Positions 17,033 to 26,565 of a stretch of DNA of 64,000 bases are shown here, piece by piece. Position numbers and translations under genes: made by a program. Source of the DNA: Polyangiaceae bacterium (lineage in GTDB: Bacteria > Myxococcota_A > Polyangia > Polyangiales > Polyangiaceae); contig JAPYTK010000003.1 in NCBI GenBank assembly GCA_029941785.1, positions 13,216 to 77,215 of the forward strand. Direction: 5' to 3'. Within the stretch, counting starts at the first letter, position 1, and each line of letters starts with the position of its first letter. The notes under the pieces are model-generated. The model was not told where the DNA came from and made no database searches. It saw only the letters and a list, made by a program, of their open reading frames with translations.

Positions 17033-18460
17033 GTGGCCCTCCGCGCTGATTTGACGCTTCTCGCGATCACCAAAGTGGTCGCTGGCGCATCGGTTTGGCT
17101 CGGCGGCTTCCGAGCGGTTAGCGATGACGATTATGCTCGCGTCGTGTTGGCGCAGTCCTTTGCCGAGTTGCCCAGGCTCGATCCCACGGGAAGCAGTTGG
17201 CTGCCCTTTCCGTTTTGGGTGACCGGAGGGGTGGCGATGGTCTTCGGCCCTTTTCTGGACGTCGCCAGGGTAGCGGCGATCGTGCAAGGTATCTTGGCCG
17301 TTTGGCTGGTGTATTGGGCAGGTCGCTTGTGTTTCGCCGAGCGCCGGGAGGCGTTGGCCGGGGCCGTGCTCGCCGCCACGCTGCCGTGGAGCGCCCGACT
17401 CGGCGTGGCGACCGTACCGGAATTGCCGACCGCGGCCCTGTGCGTCTTTGCACTGATCACCATGGTTCCTCGGGCGCGTTCGCGGCGAATGCTTGGCGCC
17501 ATCGCTTTGCTCGTCGCTACGCTGTCCCGTTATGAGGCATGGCCCATCGCCGTGTGCTTCTCCTTGTGGTCGGTCTACGAGGCTCGTCAGCATCCGCAGC
17601 ATCTCCGAGGGCTCATTGGTAGCGCTCTCGTTGCGGTCCTCGGCCCCGCGGCGTGGTTGGGTCATAACGCGGTAGCCCATGGCGATGCCTTCGCTTTTGC
17701 GGTGCGGGTGAGCGCGTACCGTGAAGCGGTCGTTGGCGCGTCCGGGCGCACGTTGATTGCCTACCCTGAGGCGCTCGTGCGCGAGGCCCCGCTTCTGTGT
17801 GGATTGGTCGTCATCGTCGCTCTTGCTCGGTGGCGGCGGGGGGAGCGTGACGTCGGCCCGTTTCGCATTGTGTTGTGGTCCGCCGCTGCACTCCTGGTCA
17901 CGCTCCTCTTGATGAGTCTCCGCGGGGGGGGACCTACTCACCACCCGGAGCGTGCCGTGTTGGTGTTGTGGCTGCTCGGCGCGATGTACGTCGGCGCCGG
18001 GATTTATCGTTTGGGCCGGCGATCTCCTGCTGCGCGCCATGGGGGAGTCCCGATCGTGGGCCTCATCGCGGTCATGTTTTGTCTGCGAGCGAGTTTTCGC
18101 GGCCACTTTGAACCGGCCGTGAGAGCGAGTGAGCGTGCCCTCGGCGCCGCAGTGGCGGGGCACGTGCCTCCGAATCAACGGGTGCTGATCGAGGCCGTGG
18201 ATTACGGCTACTTTGCGGTGTTCGCTGCGAGTGGTCGGCCCAATGACTTTGTCATCGATCGGTCGGTCGATCCTCGCCGACCCAAGCAACCGAGTGCCTT
18301 TGTGAGTGCGTCTGCCCTAAAGGCGCGGGCGCGGATCGCCGGTGCCCGCTTTGTGGCGGGTCGAGTGTCAGCGGCCACCAGCGGCCTCGGGAAATCGGTT
18401 TACGACGACGGTCGTCTCGGCCTGTGGCGTCTCGATTCGGCGAAGCCCGGTCGTCCTTGA
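17033..18460 (+). CDS. GT-C membrane glycosyltransferase (GT39/PMT-like)
   Basis: This 475-aa polytopic membrane protein starts at GTG 17033 ([16 protein letters not shown]). The first outer loop has [18 protein letters not shown], the acidic DD/DE motif expected of GT-C enzymes that use polyprenyl-phosphate sugars, followed by about ten hydrophobic helices and a soluble C-terminus. The role is probably transfer of a sugar to a lipid- or protein-linked acceptor, fitting the polysaccharide genes that follow. The open frame extends upstream, but that part is Arg/Pro-rich and overlaps the previous gene. Confidence 0.75.
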   Translation: MALRADLTLLAITKVVAGASVWLGGFRAVSDDDYARVVLAQSFAELPRLDPTGSSWLPFPFWVTGGVAMVFGPFLDVARVAAIVQGILAVWLVYWAGRLCFAERREALAGAVLAATLPWSARLGVATVPELPTAALCVFALITMVPRARSRRMLGAIALLVATLSRYEAWPIAVCFSLWSVYEARQHPQHLRGLIGSALVAVLGPAAWLGHNAVAHGDAFAFAVRVSAYREAVVGASGRTLIAYPEALVREAPLLCGLVVIVALARWRRGERDVGPFRIVLWSAAALLVTLLLMSLRGGGPTHHPERAVLVLWLLGAMYVGAGIYRLGRRSPAARHGGVPIVGLIAVMFCLRASFRGHFEPAVRASERALGAAVAGHVPPNQRVLIEAVDYGYFAVFAASGRPNDFVIDRSVDPRRPKQPSAFVSASALKARARIAGARFVAGRVSAATSGLGKSVYDDGRLGLWRLDSAKPGRP

Positions 18461-18522
18461 GCCTCCAGGGGCTCGCGGCCGCCGGTTGCGTTCCCGCAGC
18501 AGAGCGCATACTTTCCCGGACG

Positions 18523-19527
18523 ATGAAACGCGCGCTCGTCACCGGGATCACGGGGCAGGATGGTTCGTACTTGGCCGAACTGCTTCTCGAGAAGGGGTAT
18601 GAGGTCCACGGAATCATCCGCCGCTCCAGTAGCTTCAACACCGGGCGAATCGACCACATCTATCAGGAGCCGCACTTTCCGAAGCGGCGACTCGTGCTTC
18701 ATTATGGCGACTTGAGCGACGCCTCGGGACTTCAGGGGATCATCAGGCAGGTCGAGCCAGACGAGCTTTATAACCTCGGCGCCCAGAGTCACGTGAGGGT
18801 GTCGTTCGACACACCGGAGTACACGGGGGAGGTGACCGGGCTGGGCACCGTGCGCGTCTTGGAGGCGGTGCGCCGCTGCGGATTGACCGAGACGTGTCGC
18901 GTTTATCAAGCCAGCTCGAGTGAACTGTATGGCAAGGTCGTCGAGACGCCCCAGAGCGAGACGACGCCGTTCCACCCTCGGAGTCCGTACGCCGCTGCGA
19001 AGGCTTACGCTTTTTACATCGCGCAGAATTACCGTGAAGCGTACGGCATGTTCGTGTGCAACGGGATCCTGTTCAACCACGAGAGCGAGCGCCGAGGAGA
19101 GACCTTCGTCACGCGCAAAATCACGCGCGCCGTGGGGCGAATCAAGCACGGCCTACAAGAGCACCTGTATCTCGGAAATCTCACCGCCAAGCGCGACTGG
19201 GGCCACGCCGCTGACTACGTCGATGCCATGTGGCGCATGTTGCAGCACGACGAGCCGGACGATTATGTGGTGGGGACGGGCGAGACTCACGCGGTTCAGG
19301 AATTCCTCGACAAGGCTTTTGCTCACGCAGGACTCGATCCGACCGACCACGTGCGAATCGATCAAAAGTACATGCGCCCTGCCGAGGTCGATCTTCTGCT
19401 CGCCGATCCACGCAAAGCGCAGAAGGTTTTAGGCTGGAAAGCGGAGACCTCCTTCGACACGCTCATCAGCCGGATGGTCGATCACGACGTGGAGCTCGCC
19501 GCGCGCGAAAAACGCGCCATCGGCTGA
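18523..19527 (+). CDS. gmd: GDP-mannose 4,6-dehydratase
   Basis: Gmd converts GDP-mannose to GDP-4-keto-6-deoxymannose, the precursor of fucose, rhamnose and related sugars. The 334-aa protein starts at ATG 18523 with the Rossmann motif [20 protein letters not shown]. It shows [20 protein letters not shown], the catalytic YxxxK in [11 protein letters not shown], and [16 protein letters not shown]. It opens the polysaccharide block. No reductase to finish GDP-fucose or GDP-perosamine is adjacent. Confidence 0.96.
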   Translation: MKRALVTGITGQDGSYLAELLLEKGYEVHGIIRRSSSFNTGRIDHIYQEPHFPKRRLVLHYGDLSDASGLQGIIRQVEPDELYNLGAQSHVRVSFDTPEYTGEVTGLGTVRVLEAVRRCGLTETCRVYQASSSELYGKVVETPQSETTPFHPRSPYAAAKAYAFYIAQNYREAYGMFVCNGILFNHESERRGETFVTRKITRAVGRIKHGLQEHLYLGNLTAKRDWGHAADYVDAMWRMLQHDEPDDYVVGTGETHAVQEFLDKAFAHAGLDPTDHVRIDQKYMRPAEVDLLLADPRKAQKVLGWKAETSFDTLISRMVDHDVELAAREKRAIG

Positions 19528-19628
19528 GGCCTCGGGCGAACGGCCCTTTCCGCGGCCCATTTTCTCCCCTGCGTCATCATCGCGTTAAGGACTGGTCGCT
19601 CTTGCGGGCTCGTGGCACGAAACAACTT

Positions 19629-20768
19629 GTGCGCGTCTTGATGGTCACCCCGTTCTTTCACCCGGCAACCGTGTACGGCGGCGCGACGCGCGCGGCGCTT
19701 GGGCTCTGCAAGGGGTTGATCGACGTAGGTTGTGAGCTGAGGGTGCTGACGACCGATGCGGCGGGGCCGGCCGAAGTGCTCGATGTCACCACTGGTCAAT
19801 TCGAGGAAATCGAGCCCGGCCTCTCGGTGAACTATTGCCGCCGTTGGCTTTCGGACGCTGCGGCACCGGGTTTGCTCATGGCCCTTCCTCAGGCGATTCG
19901 TTGGGCCGACGTCGTGCACCTGCAGTCGGTGTATTCCTTTCCGACTTTTCCCGTCCTCAGCTTGTGTCGGCTGCAGGGCAAGCCGCTCGTGTGGACACCG
20001 CACGGTTCGCTTCAGCGCTGGCGAGGAAGCAGCAAGCCGGCGGCGAAGCGTGTGTGGGAGGCCGTGTGCCAGACGCTTCGCTCCGACAAGGTCATGCTCC
20101 ATTGCACGAGCCCGGCGGAGGCTGAGGCTTCGGCGACACGAATGCGAGGCGCTGAGACCTTCGTCTTGCCGAACGGAGTCGAGCTTCCGTCGATCTCCGA
20201 GCCGGCGCCGGTCCACTCGCCCGTCGAGGAATTGAGCCTCCTCTTTCTGGGGCGTTTGCATCCGCAAAAAGGCATCGATCGTCTGCTGGAGGCCTGCGCG
20301 AAGCTCGCTCGCGGGAGCGAACTGGCGTGGAAGCTGTGCATCGCAGGCGGATGCAGTGACGGCTACGATCGGGTGATCCAGGCCCAGATCACGGAGCTCG
20401 AACTGGGGGATCGGGTGCGCATGGTCGGGCACGTCGATGGAGCGGACAAGGAGCGCTTGTTCTGCGAGGCGGATGTGCTCGTCGCCCCTTCGCATCGAGA
20501 AAATTTCGGGATTGCCGTGGCGGAGGCTTTGGCGCGAGCGCGCCCGGTCATCGTGAGTCGGGGCATGCCGTGGTCCATGGTGGAGGAGCGGGGCTGCGGT
20601 TTGTGGGTGAATAACGATCCCGATTCGCTCGCCGCGGCCATCGAGAAGATCGCCGGTGAAGCGCGTGATGAAATGGGGGCGCGCGGCCGGGCCTACGTCG
20701 AGCGACAATTCAATTGGGCGGCGATCGCCCTTCAGATGCGCGACCGCTATACGGCGCTACTCGGCTAG
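19629..20768 (+). CDS. glycosyltransferase family 4
   Basis: This 379-aa GT-B fold protein starts at GTG 19629 (MRVLMVTPFFHPATVYGGATRA), with the N-terminal Gly-rich acceptor domain. The C-terminal donor domain shows LLFLGRLHPQKGIDRLLEA and the E-x7-E region SHRENFGIAVAEALA. Its stop TAG overlaps that of the convergent helicase in a CTAG palindrome. It probably adds a hexose to a lipid-linked glycan. Confidence 0.9.
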   Translation: MRVLMVTPFFHPATVYGGATRAALGLCKGLIDVGCELRVLTTDAAGPAEVLDVTTGQFEEIEPGLSVNYCRRWLSDAAAPGLLMALPQAIRWADVVHLQSVYSFPTFPVLSLCRLQGKPLVWTPHGSLQRWRGSSKPAAKRVWEAVCQTLRSDKVMLHCTSPAEAEASATRMRGAETFVLPNGVELPSISEPAPVHSPVEELSLLFLGRLHPQKGIDRLLEACAKLARGSELAWKLCIAGGCSDGYDRVIQAQITELELGDRVRMVGHVDGADKERLFCEADVLVAPSHRENFGIAVAEALARARPVIVSRGMPWSMVEERGCGLWVNNDPDSLAAAIEKIAGEARDEMGARGRAYVERQFNWAAIALQMRDRYTALLG

Positions 20769-22861
20769 TTCCCGAGGAGCGCGGCGAGTACGGCGTCTGC
20801 TCCTTGTTTCGTGTGCGTCGCGGCGATGGGATCGACGGCTTCGAGATCCTGGATGGTAAACAAGTCCTCCGGGAGCTTCTGCAGAAAGCGGCTGGTGGCG
20901 CGCTTGAGCACGCCTCCCCGCGTGAGGCGTGTGGTGGCGTGGCAGAGGAAGAGCTTTTTCTTGGCTCGTGTGATCGCCACGTACAGAAGACGACGCTCCT
21001 GTTCGATCTCGTCGGTCTTGATCGCGCTCAAAGGTGCCGCGTCTGTGACCCGCTCGTCGAGCACCCGCTTGTGTGGCATCAGCCCGTCTTCGAGTCCGAC
21101 CAGAAAGACATAGGGAAACTCTAAGCCCTTGGCGCCGTGCATCGTGGTCATCGTCACCCGATTGTGCGGTTCGTCGTTCTTGTCTCGGTCATCGTCGCGC
21201 AACAGGAGACGTTGGAGAAACTCCTTGAGCTCGCAACCTCCCCGTTCGTCGTGTCGGGCGAAGGATCGCAAGAGGTACTGGACGTTTCCCCAGCGTCGGG
21301 CTGCGAGCTTGTTGTTGCTGCCGCACTCCGCCGCGATGTGGTTTTTGAGATCGATGGCCTCGATCAACTCGGTCATGATCGTCTTGCTCGGCTTCTTCGC
21401 TTCGATGCCCTGCTTCATCATCGACAGATGCCGGATATAGGTTCGGCAGCTGTTGCGTGCTTGGGCGCTGAGGTTTTGAATTTCGTGGGCCTTGCAGATG
21501 GTGGCGTAAAGAGACTGCTCTTTGGCGGTTGCGTGTTGGACGATCTTGCCAAGCGCGACATCGCCGATCCCTCGTGCCGGGTAATTCAAGGTCCGTCGAA
21601 CCGCGAGTTCGTCGAAGGGTTCGATAGCGACGCGCAGATAGGCGAGCAGATCTTTGACCTCCTTCTTTTCGAACAGCTGCTTGCTGCCGCTTAGCTCGTA
21701 GGGGATCCCCTCCATCTTCAACGTGGCCTCGATCTCAGGAGCTTGCTTGTTCGAGCGATACAAAATGGCGATATCTCGGGGCCGAGCATCTCCGCTGTCG
21801 ATCAAGTTTTGGATTTTTCGGGCGACGAACTGTGCTTCGGCGTCACCGTCGGCTGCTCGCAAGAGTTCGACCACGTCGCCTTCACCCTGGGTGCAGATGA
21901 GTTGTTTGGGATGTCGCCTGGAGCTGCTGTTGGCAAGGACGGCGTTCGCGAGGTTGAGGATAGCGGCGGTCGAGCGGTAGTTGTGCTCGAGCTTGACGAT
22001 TTTGGTGCCGCGAAAGTGTTTGGGGAAATCGAGGATGTTGCGAACATCGGCACCGCGCCAGGCGTAGATTGCCTGGTCGTCATCGCCGACGACGCACAGG
22101 TTCTTGTGTTCCTTGACGAGCAGGCGAAGCGTCTCGAGCTGCACGAGATTGGTGTCTTGATACTCGTCGACGATCACGTAGCGAAAGCGTTGTTGCCATC
22201 TTTGTAGAACGTCGGGCCGGTTCCGCCACAGGTGCACGGGCTGGCACACGAGGTCGTCGAAATCGAAGGCTTGGAGGTTGTCCATCGCTCGTTGGTAACG
22301 AGGGTAGGCTCGAGTCGTGATCAGGTCGTATTCGTCGTCCGAGTTCGCGAATTGAGTTTCGTAAGTTTCAGGATCGAGAAAGGCGTTTTTGGCGAGCGAG
22401 ATTCGGTTGAGAATGGCGCCGAGATCGGCTCCTTGCTCGGTTCGCATGCCCCGCATCGACTCCCGCAGTACGCTCGTGCAGTCGCTGCGATCGTAGATGG
22501 CGAACTTCCCTCCGCGGAGTCCCATCGCCTTGGCTTCGCGGCTGAGAACATGGAGTCCGAAGCGGTGGAAGGTGCACGCGAGCAGTTGTTTGCATGCTTT
22601 GGGACCGACCAAGCGGGTGACCCGCTCGTGCATTTCGCTGGCCGCCTTGTTGGTGAAGGTCATGGCGACGATGCTCTGGGCAGGCACGCCCGCTTCGATC
22701 ATGCGTGCAATGCGTCGCGTGACGACGCCGGTCTTGCCAGACCCTGCGCCGGCCAAGACCAAGAGGGGGCCTTGATCGTGGGCGACCACGTCTCTCTGTG
22801 CTTTGTTAAGTTGGAATCGACCCACGAGCGGGATTCCATAGCGCGACCCTCGTGGTGACAA
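20765..22861 (-). CDS. Rep/UvrD-type ATP-dependent DNA helicase
   Basis: This 698-aa superfamily 1A helicase acts in DNA repair and replication restart. Motifs in order are the Q motif region FQLNKAQRDVV, Walker A GAGSGKTG, TFTNKAASEM, motif II VDEYQDTN, motif III GDDDQAIYAWRGA, and motif V MTMHGAKGLEFPYVFLVG. The GLEDGLMPHKR stretch and the length are closer to Rep than to UvrD/PcrA. It is inserted between polysaccharide genes and is probably unrelated to them. Confidence 0.92.
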   Translation of the reverse strand: MSPRGSRYGIPLVGRFQLNKAQRDVVAHDQGPLLVLAGAGSGKTGVVTRRIARMIEAGVPAQSIVAMTFTNKAASEMHERVTRLVGPKACKQLLACTFHRFGLHVLSREAKAMGLRGGKFAIYDRSDCTSVLRESMRGMRTEQGADLGAILNRISLAKNAFLDPETYETQFANSDDEYDLITTRAYPRYQRAMDNLQAFDFDDLVCQPVHLWRNRPDVLQRWQQRFRYVIVDEYQDTNLVQLETLRLLVKEHKNLCVVGDDDQAIYAWRGADVRNILDFPKHFRGTKIVKLEHNYRSTAAILNLANAVLANSSSRRHPKQLICTQGEGDVVELLRAADGDAEAQFVARKIQNLIDSGDARPRDIAILYRSNKQAPEIEATLKMEGIPYELSGSKQLFEKKEVKDLLAYLRVAIEPFDELAVRRTLNYPARGIGDVALGKIVQHATAKEQSLYATICKAHEIQNLSAQARNSCRTYIRHLSMMKQGIEAKKPSKTIMTELIEAIDLKNHIAAECGSNNKLAARRWGNVQYLLRSFARHDERGGCELKEFLQRLLLRDDDRDKNDEPHNRVTMTTMHGAKGLEFPYVFLVGLEDGLMPHKRVLDERVTDAAPLSAIKTDEIEQERRLLYVAITRAKKKLFLCHATTRLTRGGVLKRATSRFLQKLPEDLFTIQDLEAVDPIAATHTKQGADAVLAALLGN

Positions 22862-22911
22862 CAGTCTTGACCTTGGCCTTTGTGTGAGCCGAGGTCAGGA
22901 TCGGAGTCGGA

Positions 22912-25194
22912 TCAGTGCGTCGCGGGGGGTTGCGGATCACGAGCGGACGGCGGTCCGGCCAGGCTTTGCCGTGGAGCATCGCTTCCGTAGTAGTCGTCGC
23001 GGCGATAGTAATAATACGAGTACTTGTACTCGGCCCGCGCGAAGTCGACAGCGTTGAGAACGGCTCCGGCGATATGCCCGCCGACGTCTCGAATCGAGCG
23101 GACGGCGTGCCGGGCGAGTTCTTTGCGTGTTTCGAATGCGCGAGCGACGATGACCGTGCCGTCCACCAGGGTTGACAAGATGGTCGCGTCGGTGACCGCC
23201 GCGATCGGTGGGCTGTCGATGATGACACGGTCGAATTCGTGCCGCGCTTCGGCGAGCAATTCCCGGAATCGGTCGCTGTGGAAAAGCTCGGCCGGATTCG
23301 GTGGGACGGGGCCACAGGGCACGATGCTCATGTTGGGCACGCCGCTGTCGCGCACGACATCGGCGATCTTTCCGCTGAGCAGCGCGGTCGTGATACCGGT
23401 TTCGGAGCCAAGCCCAAAGACACGGTGCACACGGGGACGGCGCAGGTCGCAATCCATGAGCAAGACGCGCTGTCCGGCCTGCGCCATGGCGATCGCGATG
23501 CTCGTGGCCACGGTCGTCTTGCCTTCGACGGGTCCGGGGCTGGTGACGAGCAAGGTCTCGTATGGCTGATCGGGTCTCATGAAGATGAGGTTGGTGCGGA
23601 TGGCACGCGCGGCTTCCGCGATGCTGCTCGTGGGCTGCTCGTGAACGATGAGTTCCGGCTTCTCGGTGATCTCGATCCGGCGGCCCCGCTTGCGGCGACG
23701 CTTCTTCATGGCCGGATCGGCAACGCCTTTTGCTTCGCGGTCGAACTGAGGGAGGATCCCTAGGAAGGTCACGTTCAGATCTGTCTCGATGTCGTCGGGA
23801 ACCTTGAGGGTCCGGTCGAGCAGGCCGCGCAGGAAGGCTGAGGCGATGCCGAGGAGCAAACCGGCAAAAAGGCCTGCGGCGATGTTGAGCGGAACGCGCG
23901 GGTGCACAGCGTGTTTGGGCACCAAGGGTCGATCGAGGACGCGGACGTTGTTCACGCGCAGAAGCCGCGCCAGATCGCTCTCCTTGCTGCGTTCGAGCAC
24001 GAGAGAGTAAAGCTTCTCGGTGTTGTCCTTGCTGCGCCTGAGACGCTTGTATTCGATCTCGAGCAGGTTCAAGTCGTGCGCCGAGAGCTTGGCTTTCTTG
24101 AGCATCCCCGCCAAGCCCGCAGCGTGGCGGGACACGACCCGTACTTCTCGACCGGCGGCAGCCTGGATGTTTTTCGTTTCTTGGAGGACGGCCTTTTGCG
24201 CGCGTCGAATACGGCGGCTTGCCGCAACGACATCAGGGTGCTTGATCCCCTTGCCACCACCCATCAGACCGTTACGCTCTCGCACGGCCTGTTCGTAGGT
24301 TTGTCGCAGACTGTTGAGCAGGCCACTGTCCAAGAGTTCGCGGGCCGTGATGCGGGTCGGATCGCTGGTCTGCGCCCGACGGAGCTCGCTGTGCTTTGCG
24401 GCGGCTCGATGCAAATCAGCGCGCACCCGGGTCAACTCGGCGTTGAGAAACTTGATCTGTTCACGCAGCATGTTCGACTGGTCGTCGAAGGCTATGGATA
24501 GGATATCTTTGCTTTTCTTGTAACGATGCAGAGCCATCTCGCTCGATTCGAGATCGGTCTTGAGGCCGTCGAGCTGTTGCCGCAGCCAGTCCGAGGCGGC
24601 GTTCGTGCTGTCGAGGTTCTGCGTAAGATTCTGTTCGACGTACGTGTCGACCAAGGCGCCGAGTATGCGGGTCGTCCGTTGCGGATCGGCACCACGCAGT
24701 CTCACCGAGGCCAAGCGGCTGTCTTTCACGGCGCGGATCGTCAGGCGGTTGCGCAGGGCACGAGCCGCTTCTTCGGGCGATGACTTTTCGGCCTTCGCGG
24801 GCGGAGGGTCGCCCGGCGCGAGGTCGTAGAGGAAGCGCAGGTCGTTGTGCAAGCCGAGGTCCCGCACGACCGCGAACGCGACTCGCATCGACTTCATCAC
24901 CTTGTACTGGGTCTCGTAATACTCCTGGTTATTCCAGTAGTTACCGGACCCCATGTCGACGACTTGTTCGACCCGGCGGCCCAGCGGCCGCGGCGGGTTG
25001 GGGTTGAATATGATGGTCGTCTCCGGTTCGTAGATGCGCTTCGAGCCCAGAGTGTAAAACGTGACGCCGATGACGACGGTGAGCAGCGTGGCGAGGGACG
25101 TCGCCCAGTACTTCCGCACCATGTTCAGCACCATCAAATTGCCATCACGGCGATTTGGATCTGGCGGTGTTGGTTTTGGGTTGTCGGTGCTCAT
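22912..25194 (-). CDS. Wzz-domain tyrosine autokinase (BY-kinase) for polysaccharide export
   Basis: This 760-aa protein has two TM helices flanking a Wzz-type periplasmic domain with long coiled coils. A cytoplasmic BY-kinase follows: Walker A SPGPVEGKTTVA (about residue 552), Walker A' VLLMDCDLRRP and Walker B RVIIDSPP. The C-terminal tail has a Tyr cluster, YKYSYYYY then DDYY, the usual autophosphorylation site. Such proteins set chain length and assembly of capsule or exopolysaccharide. ATG 25194 (MSTDNPKP) is preferred over TTG 25251. It is divergent from the next glycosyltransferase. Confidence 0.93.
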   Translation of the reverse strand: MSTDNPKPTPPDPNRRDGNLMVLNMVRKYWATSLATLLTVVIGVTFYTLGSKRIYEPETTIIFNPNPPRPLGRRVEQVVDMGSGNYWNNQEYYETQYKVMKSMRVAFAVVRDLGLHNDLRFLYDLAPGDPPPAKAEKSSPEEAARALRNRLTIRAVKDSRLASVRLRGADPQRTTRILGALVDTYVEQNLTQNLDSTNAASDWLRQQLDGLKTDLESSEMALHRYKKSKDILSIAFDDQSNMLREQIKFLNAELTRVRADLHRAAAKHSELRRAQTSDPTRITARELLDSGLLNSLRQTYEQAVRERNGLMGGGKGIKHPDVVAASRRIRRAQKAVLQETKNIQAAAGREVRVVSRHAAGLAGMLKKAKLSAHDLNLLEIEYKRLRRSKDNTEKLYSLVLERSKESDLARLLRVNNVRVLDRPLVPKHAVHPRVPLNIAAGLFAGLLLGIASAFLRGLLDRTLKVPDDIETDLNVTFLGILPQFDREAKGVADPAMKKRRRKRGRRIEITEKPELIVHEQPTSSIAEAARAIRTNLIFMRPDQPYETLLVTSPGPVEGKTTVATSIAIAMAQAGQRVLLMDCDLRRPRVHRVFGLGSETGITTALLSGKIADVVRDSGVPNMSIVPCGPVPPNPAELFHSDRFRELLAEARHEFDRVIIDSPPIAAVTDATILSTLVDGTVIVARAFETRKELARHAVRSIRDVGGHIAGAVLNAVDFARAEYKYSYYYYRRDDYYGSDAPRQSLAGPPSARDPQPPATH

Positions 25195-25262
25195 CGAACG
25201 CTCGTCTGTCGATTGTTGGCTTTTGATGCCTCGAGGGTCGCCAACGTTCAAACACGCCTAAC

Positions 25263-26507
25263 ATGGATAACAGCGCTATGCTCGGGCATCTCCCGATGCG
25301 CGTGCTCGCCCTGAACCAGTATTATGCCCCGGATGCGTCGGCGACGGCACAGCTGTTGACAGACTTGTGCGAGGATCTGGTGAAGGCTGGTGATGAGGTG
25401 CGGGTCGTGGCGAGCCGTGTCCAAGGCGATCGTCGCTTGCCGGCGCACGAGTGCATCGACGGTGTCGAGGTGGTTCGACCGTGGTCCACCGGGTACGGGA
25501 AAAGTCGCCTAACATATCGTTTTCTTGATGATTTGTCCTTCGTGGCAGCGGCGGCTTCGCGTGCGTGCGTCGTGGCGAGACCGGATGTGATCTTGGCCCT
25601 GTCCGCCCCGCCAATGGTCGCGACGGCCGCTGCGCTGGCGGCCCGAGGTCGAGAGCTCCCGCTGGTGCATTGGGTCCACGATGTGTATCCCGACATCGCG
25701 TTGGCGACCGGCGTACTCCCGCGACGCTCGGCGCTGGGCAGCACGCTGCAGATCTTGAGCCGCATGACCCATCGCCACGCCGCCATGAGCATCGCCGTGT
25801 CGTCGAAGATGGCCGAGATCCTGAAGGCCCATGGGCAGTCCGCAGATCGGGTGCGCGTTCAAGAGAATTGGGCTGATGGGACGGCCATCCAACCGCGACC
25901 CGCCGCGGCGACTTCGTTCCGAGCGCGCCACGGTCTGAAGGGGCGATTTGTGGTCATGTACAGCGGGAATCTGGGTCTCGTTCACGACATCGCCACCCCC
26001 ATTCGGGCTGCCCACGAGCTGAGCAGCTCATGCCCCGATGTGGTCTTCGTGTTCGTTGGAGCGGGCGCACGCCTCGCGGAGGCTCGGGCCCTGGCCGGCG
26101 AGGCTGCCAACATTCGCTTCCTTCCGGCGCAGCCTCGCGGAGAGCTAAGCGACAGCTTGGCGGCGGCCAACCTGCACCTCGTCTCGTTGGCGGAGGGAAT
26201 GGAGGGCCTGGTCGTGCCGAGCAAACTCTACGGTGTGATGGCTGCGGGGCGGCCTGTCGTTTACATCGGGCCCGCTCAGAGTGAGGTGGCGCACGTCGTT
26301 CGGCGTCACGAGCTAGGTTGGCGTGTCGATCCCGGTGATGCCGCGGGCTTGGCGGCGATCGTCGCGGACGCTACCCGCCGTGGTGACGACCTGGCGGCAT
26401 GCGGCGAGCGAGCCAGGCGCCGGTTTGTCGAGCGTCACGAGCGTGCCGTTGCGACCACCTCGCTTCGAGGTCTGCTGTTGGAGGCGGCAAACTTGCGAGT
26501 ACAATGA
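25263..26507 (+). CDS. glycosyltransferase family 4 (WbuB-like)
   Basis: This is a GT-B glycosyltransferase of up to 414 aa. Relatives usually begin at MRVLALNQYYAPDASATAQ (ATG 25296); ATG 25263 and ATG 25278 are in-frame alternatives. The C-terminal domain has VVMYSGNLGLVHD, and VSLAEGMEGLVVPSKLYGVMAAGRPVVYIG, resembling the WbuB/WcaI group, which act on O-antigen or colanic-acid-like lipid-linked sugars. It is 58 bp upstream of the sugar-phosphate transferase fusion and probably in the same transcript. Confidence 0.88.
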   Translation: MDNSAMLGHLPMRVLALNQYYAPDASATAQLLTDLCEDLVKAGDEVRVVASRVQGDRRLPAHECIDGVEVVRPWSTGYGKSRLTYRFLDDLSFVAAAASRACVVARPDVILALSAPPMVATAAALAARGRELPLVHWVHDVYPDIALATGVLPRRSALGSTLQILSRMTHRHAAMSIAVSSKMAEILKAHGQSADRVRVQENWADGTAIQPRPAAATSFRARHGLKGRFVVMYSGNLGLVHDIATPIRAAHELSSSCPDVVFVFVGAGARLAEARALAGEAANIRFLPAQPRGELSDSLAAANLHLVSLAEGMEGLVVPSKLYGVMAAGRPVVYIGPAQSEVAHVVRRHELGWRVDPGDAAGLAAIVADATRRGDDLAACGERARRRFVERHERAVATTSLRGLLLEAANLRVQ

Positions 26508-26565
26508 ACACCGGCTTGGTTTTGCGCTACCAAAGAGGTGGTGGCGCCATGGTCGCCACGAAGCC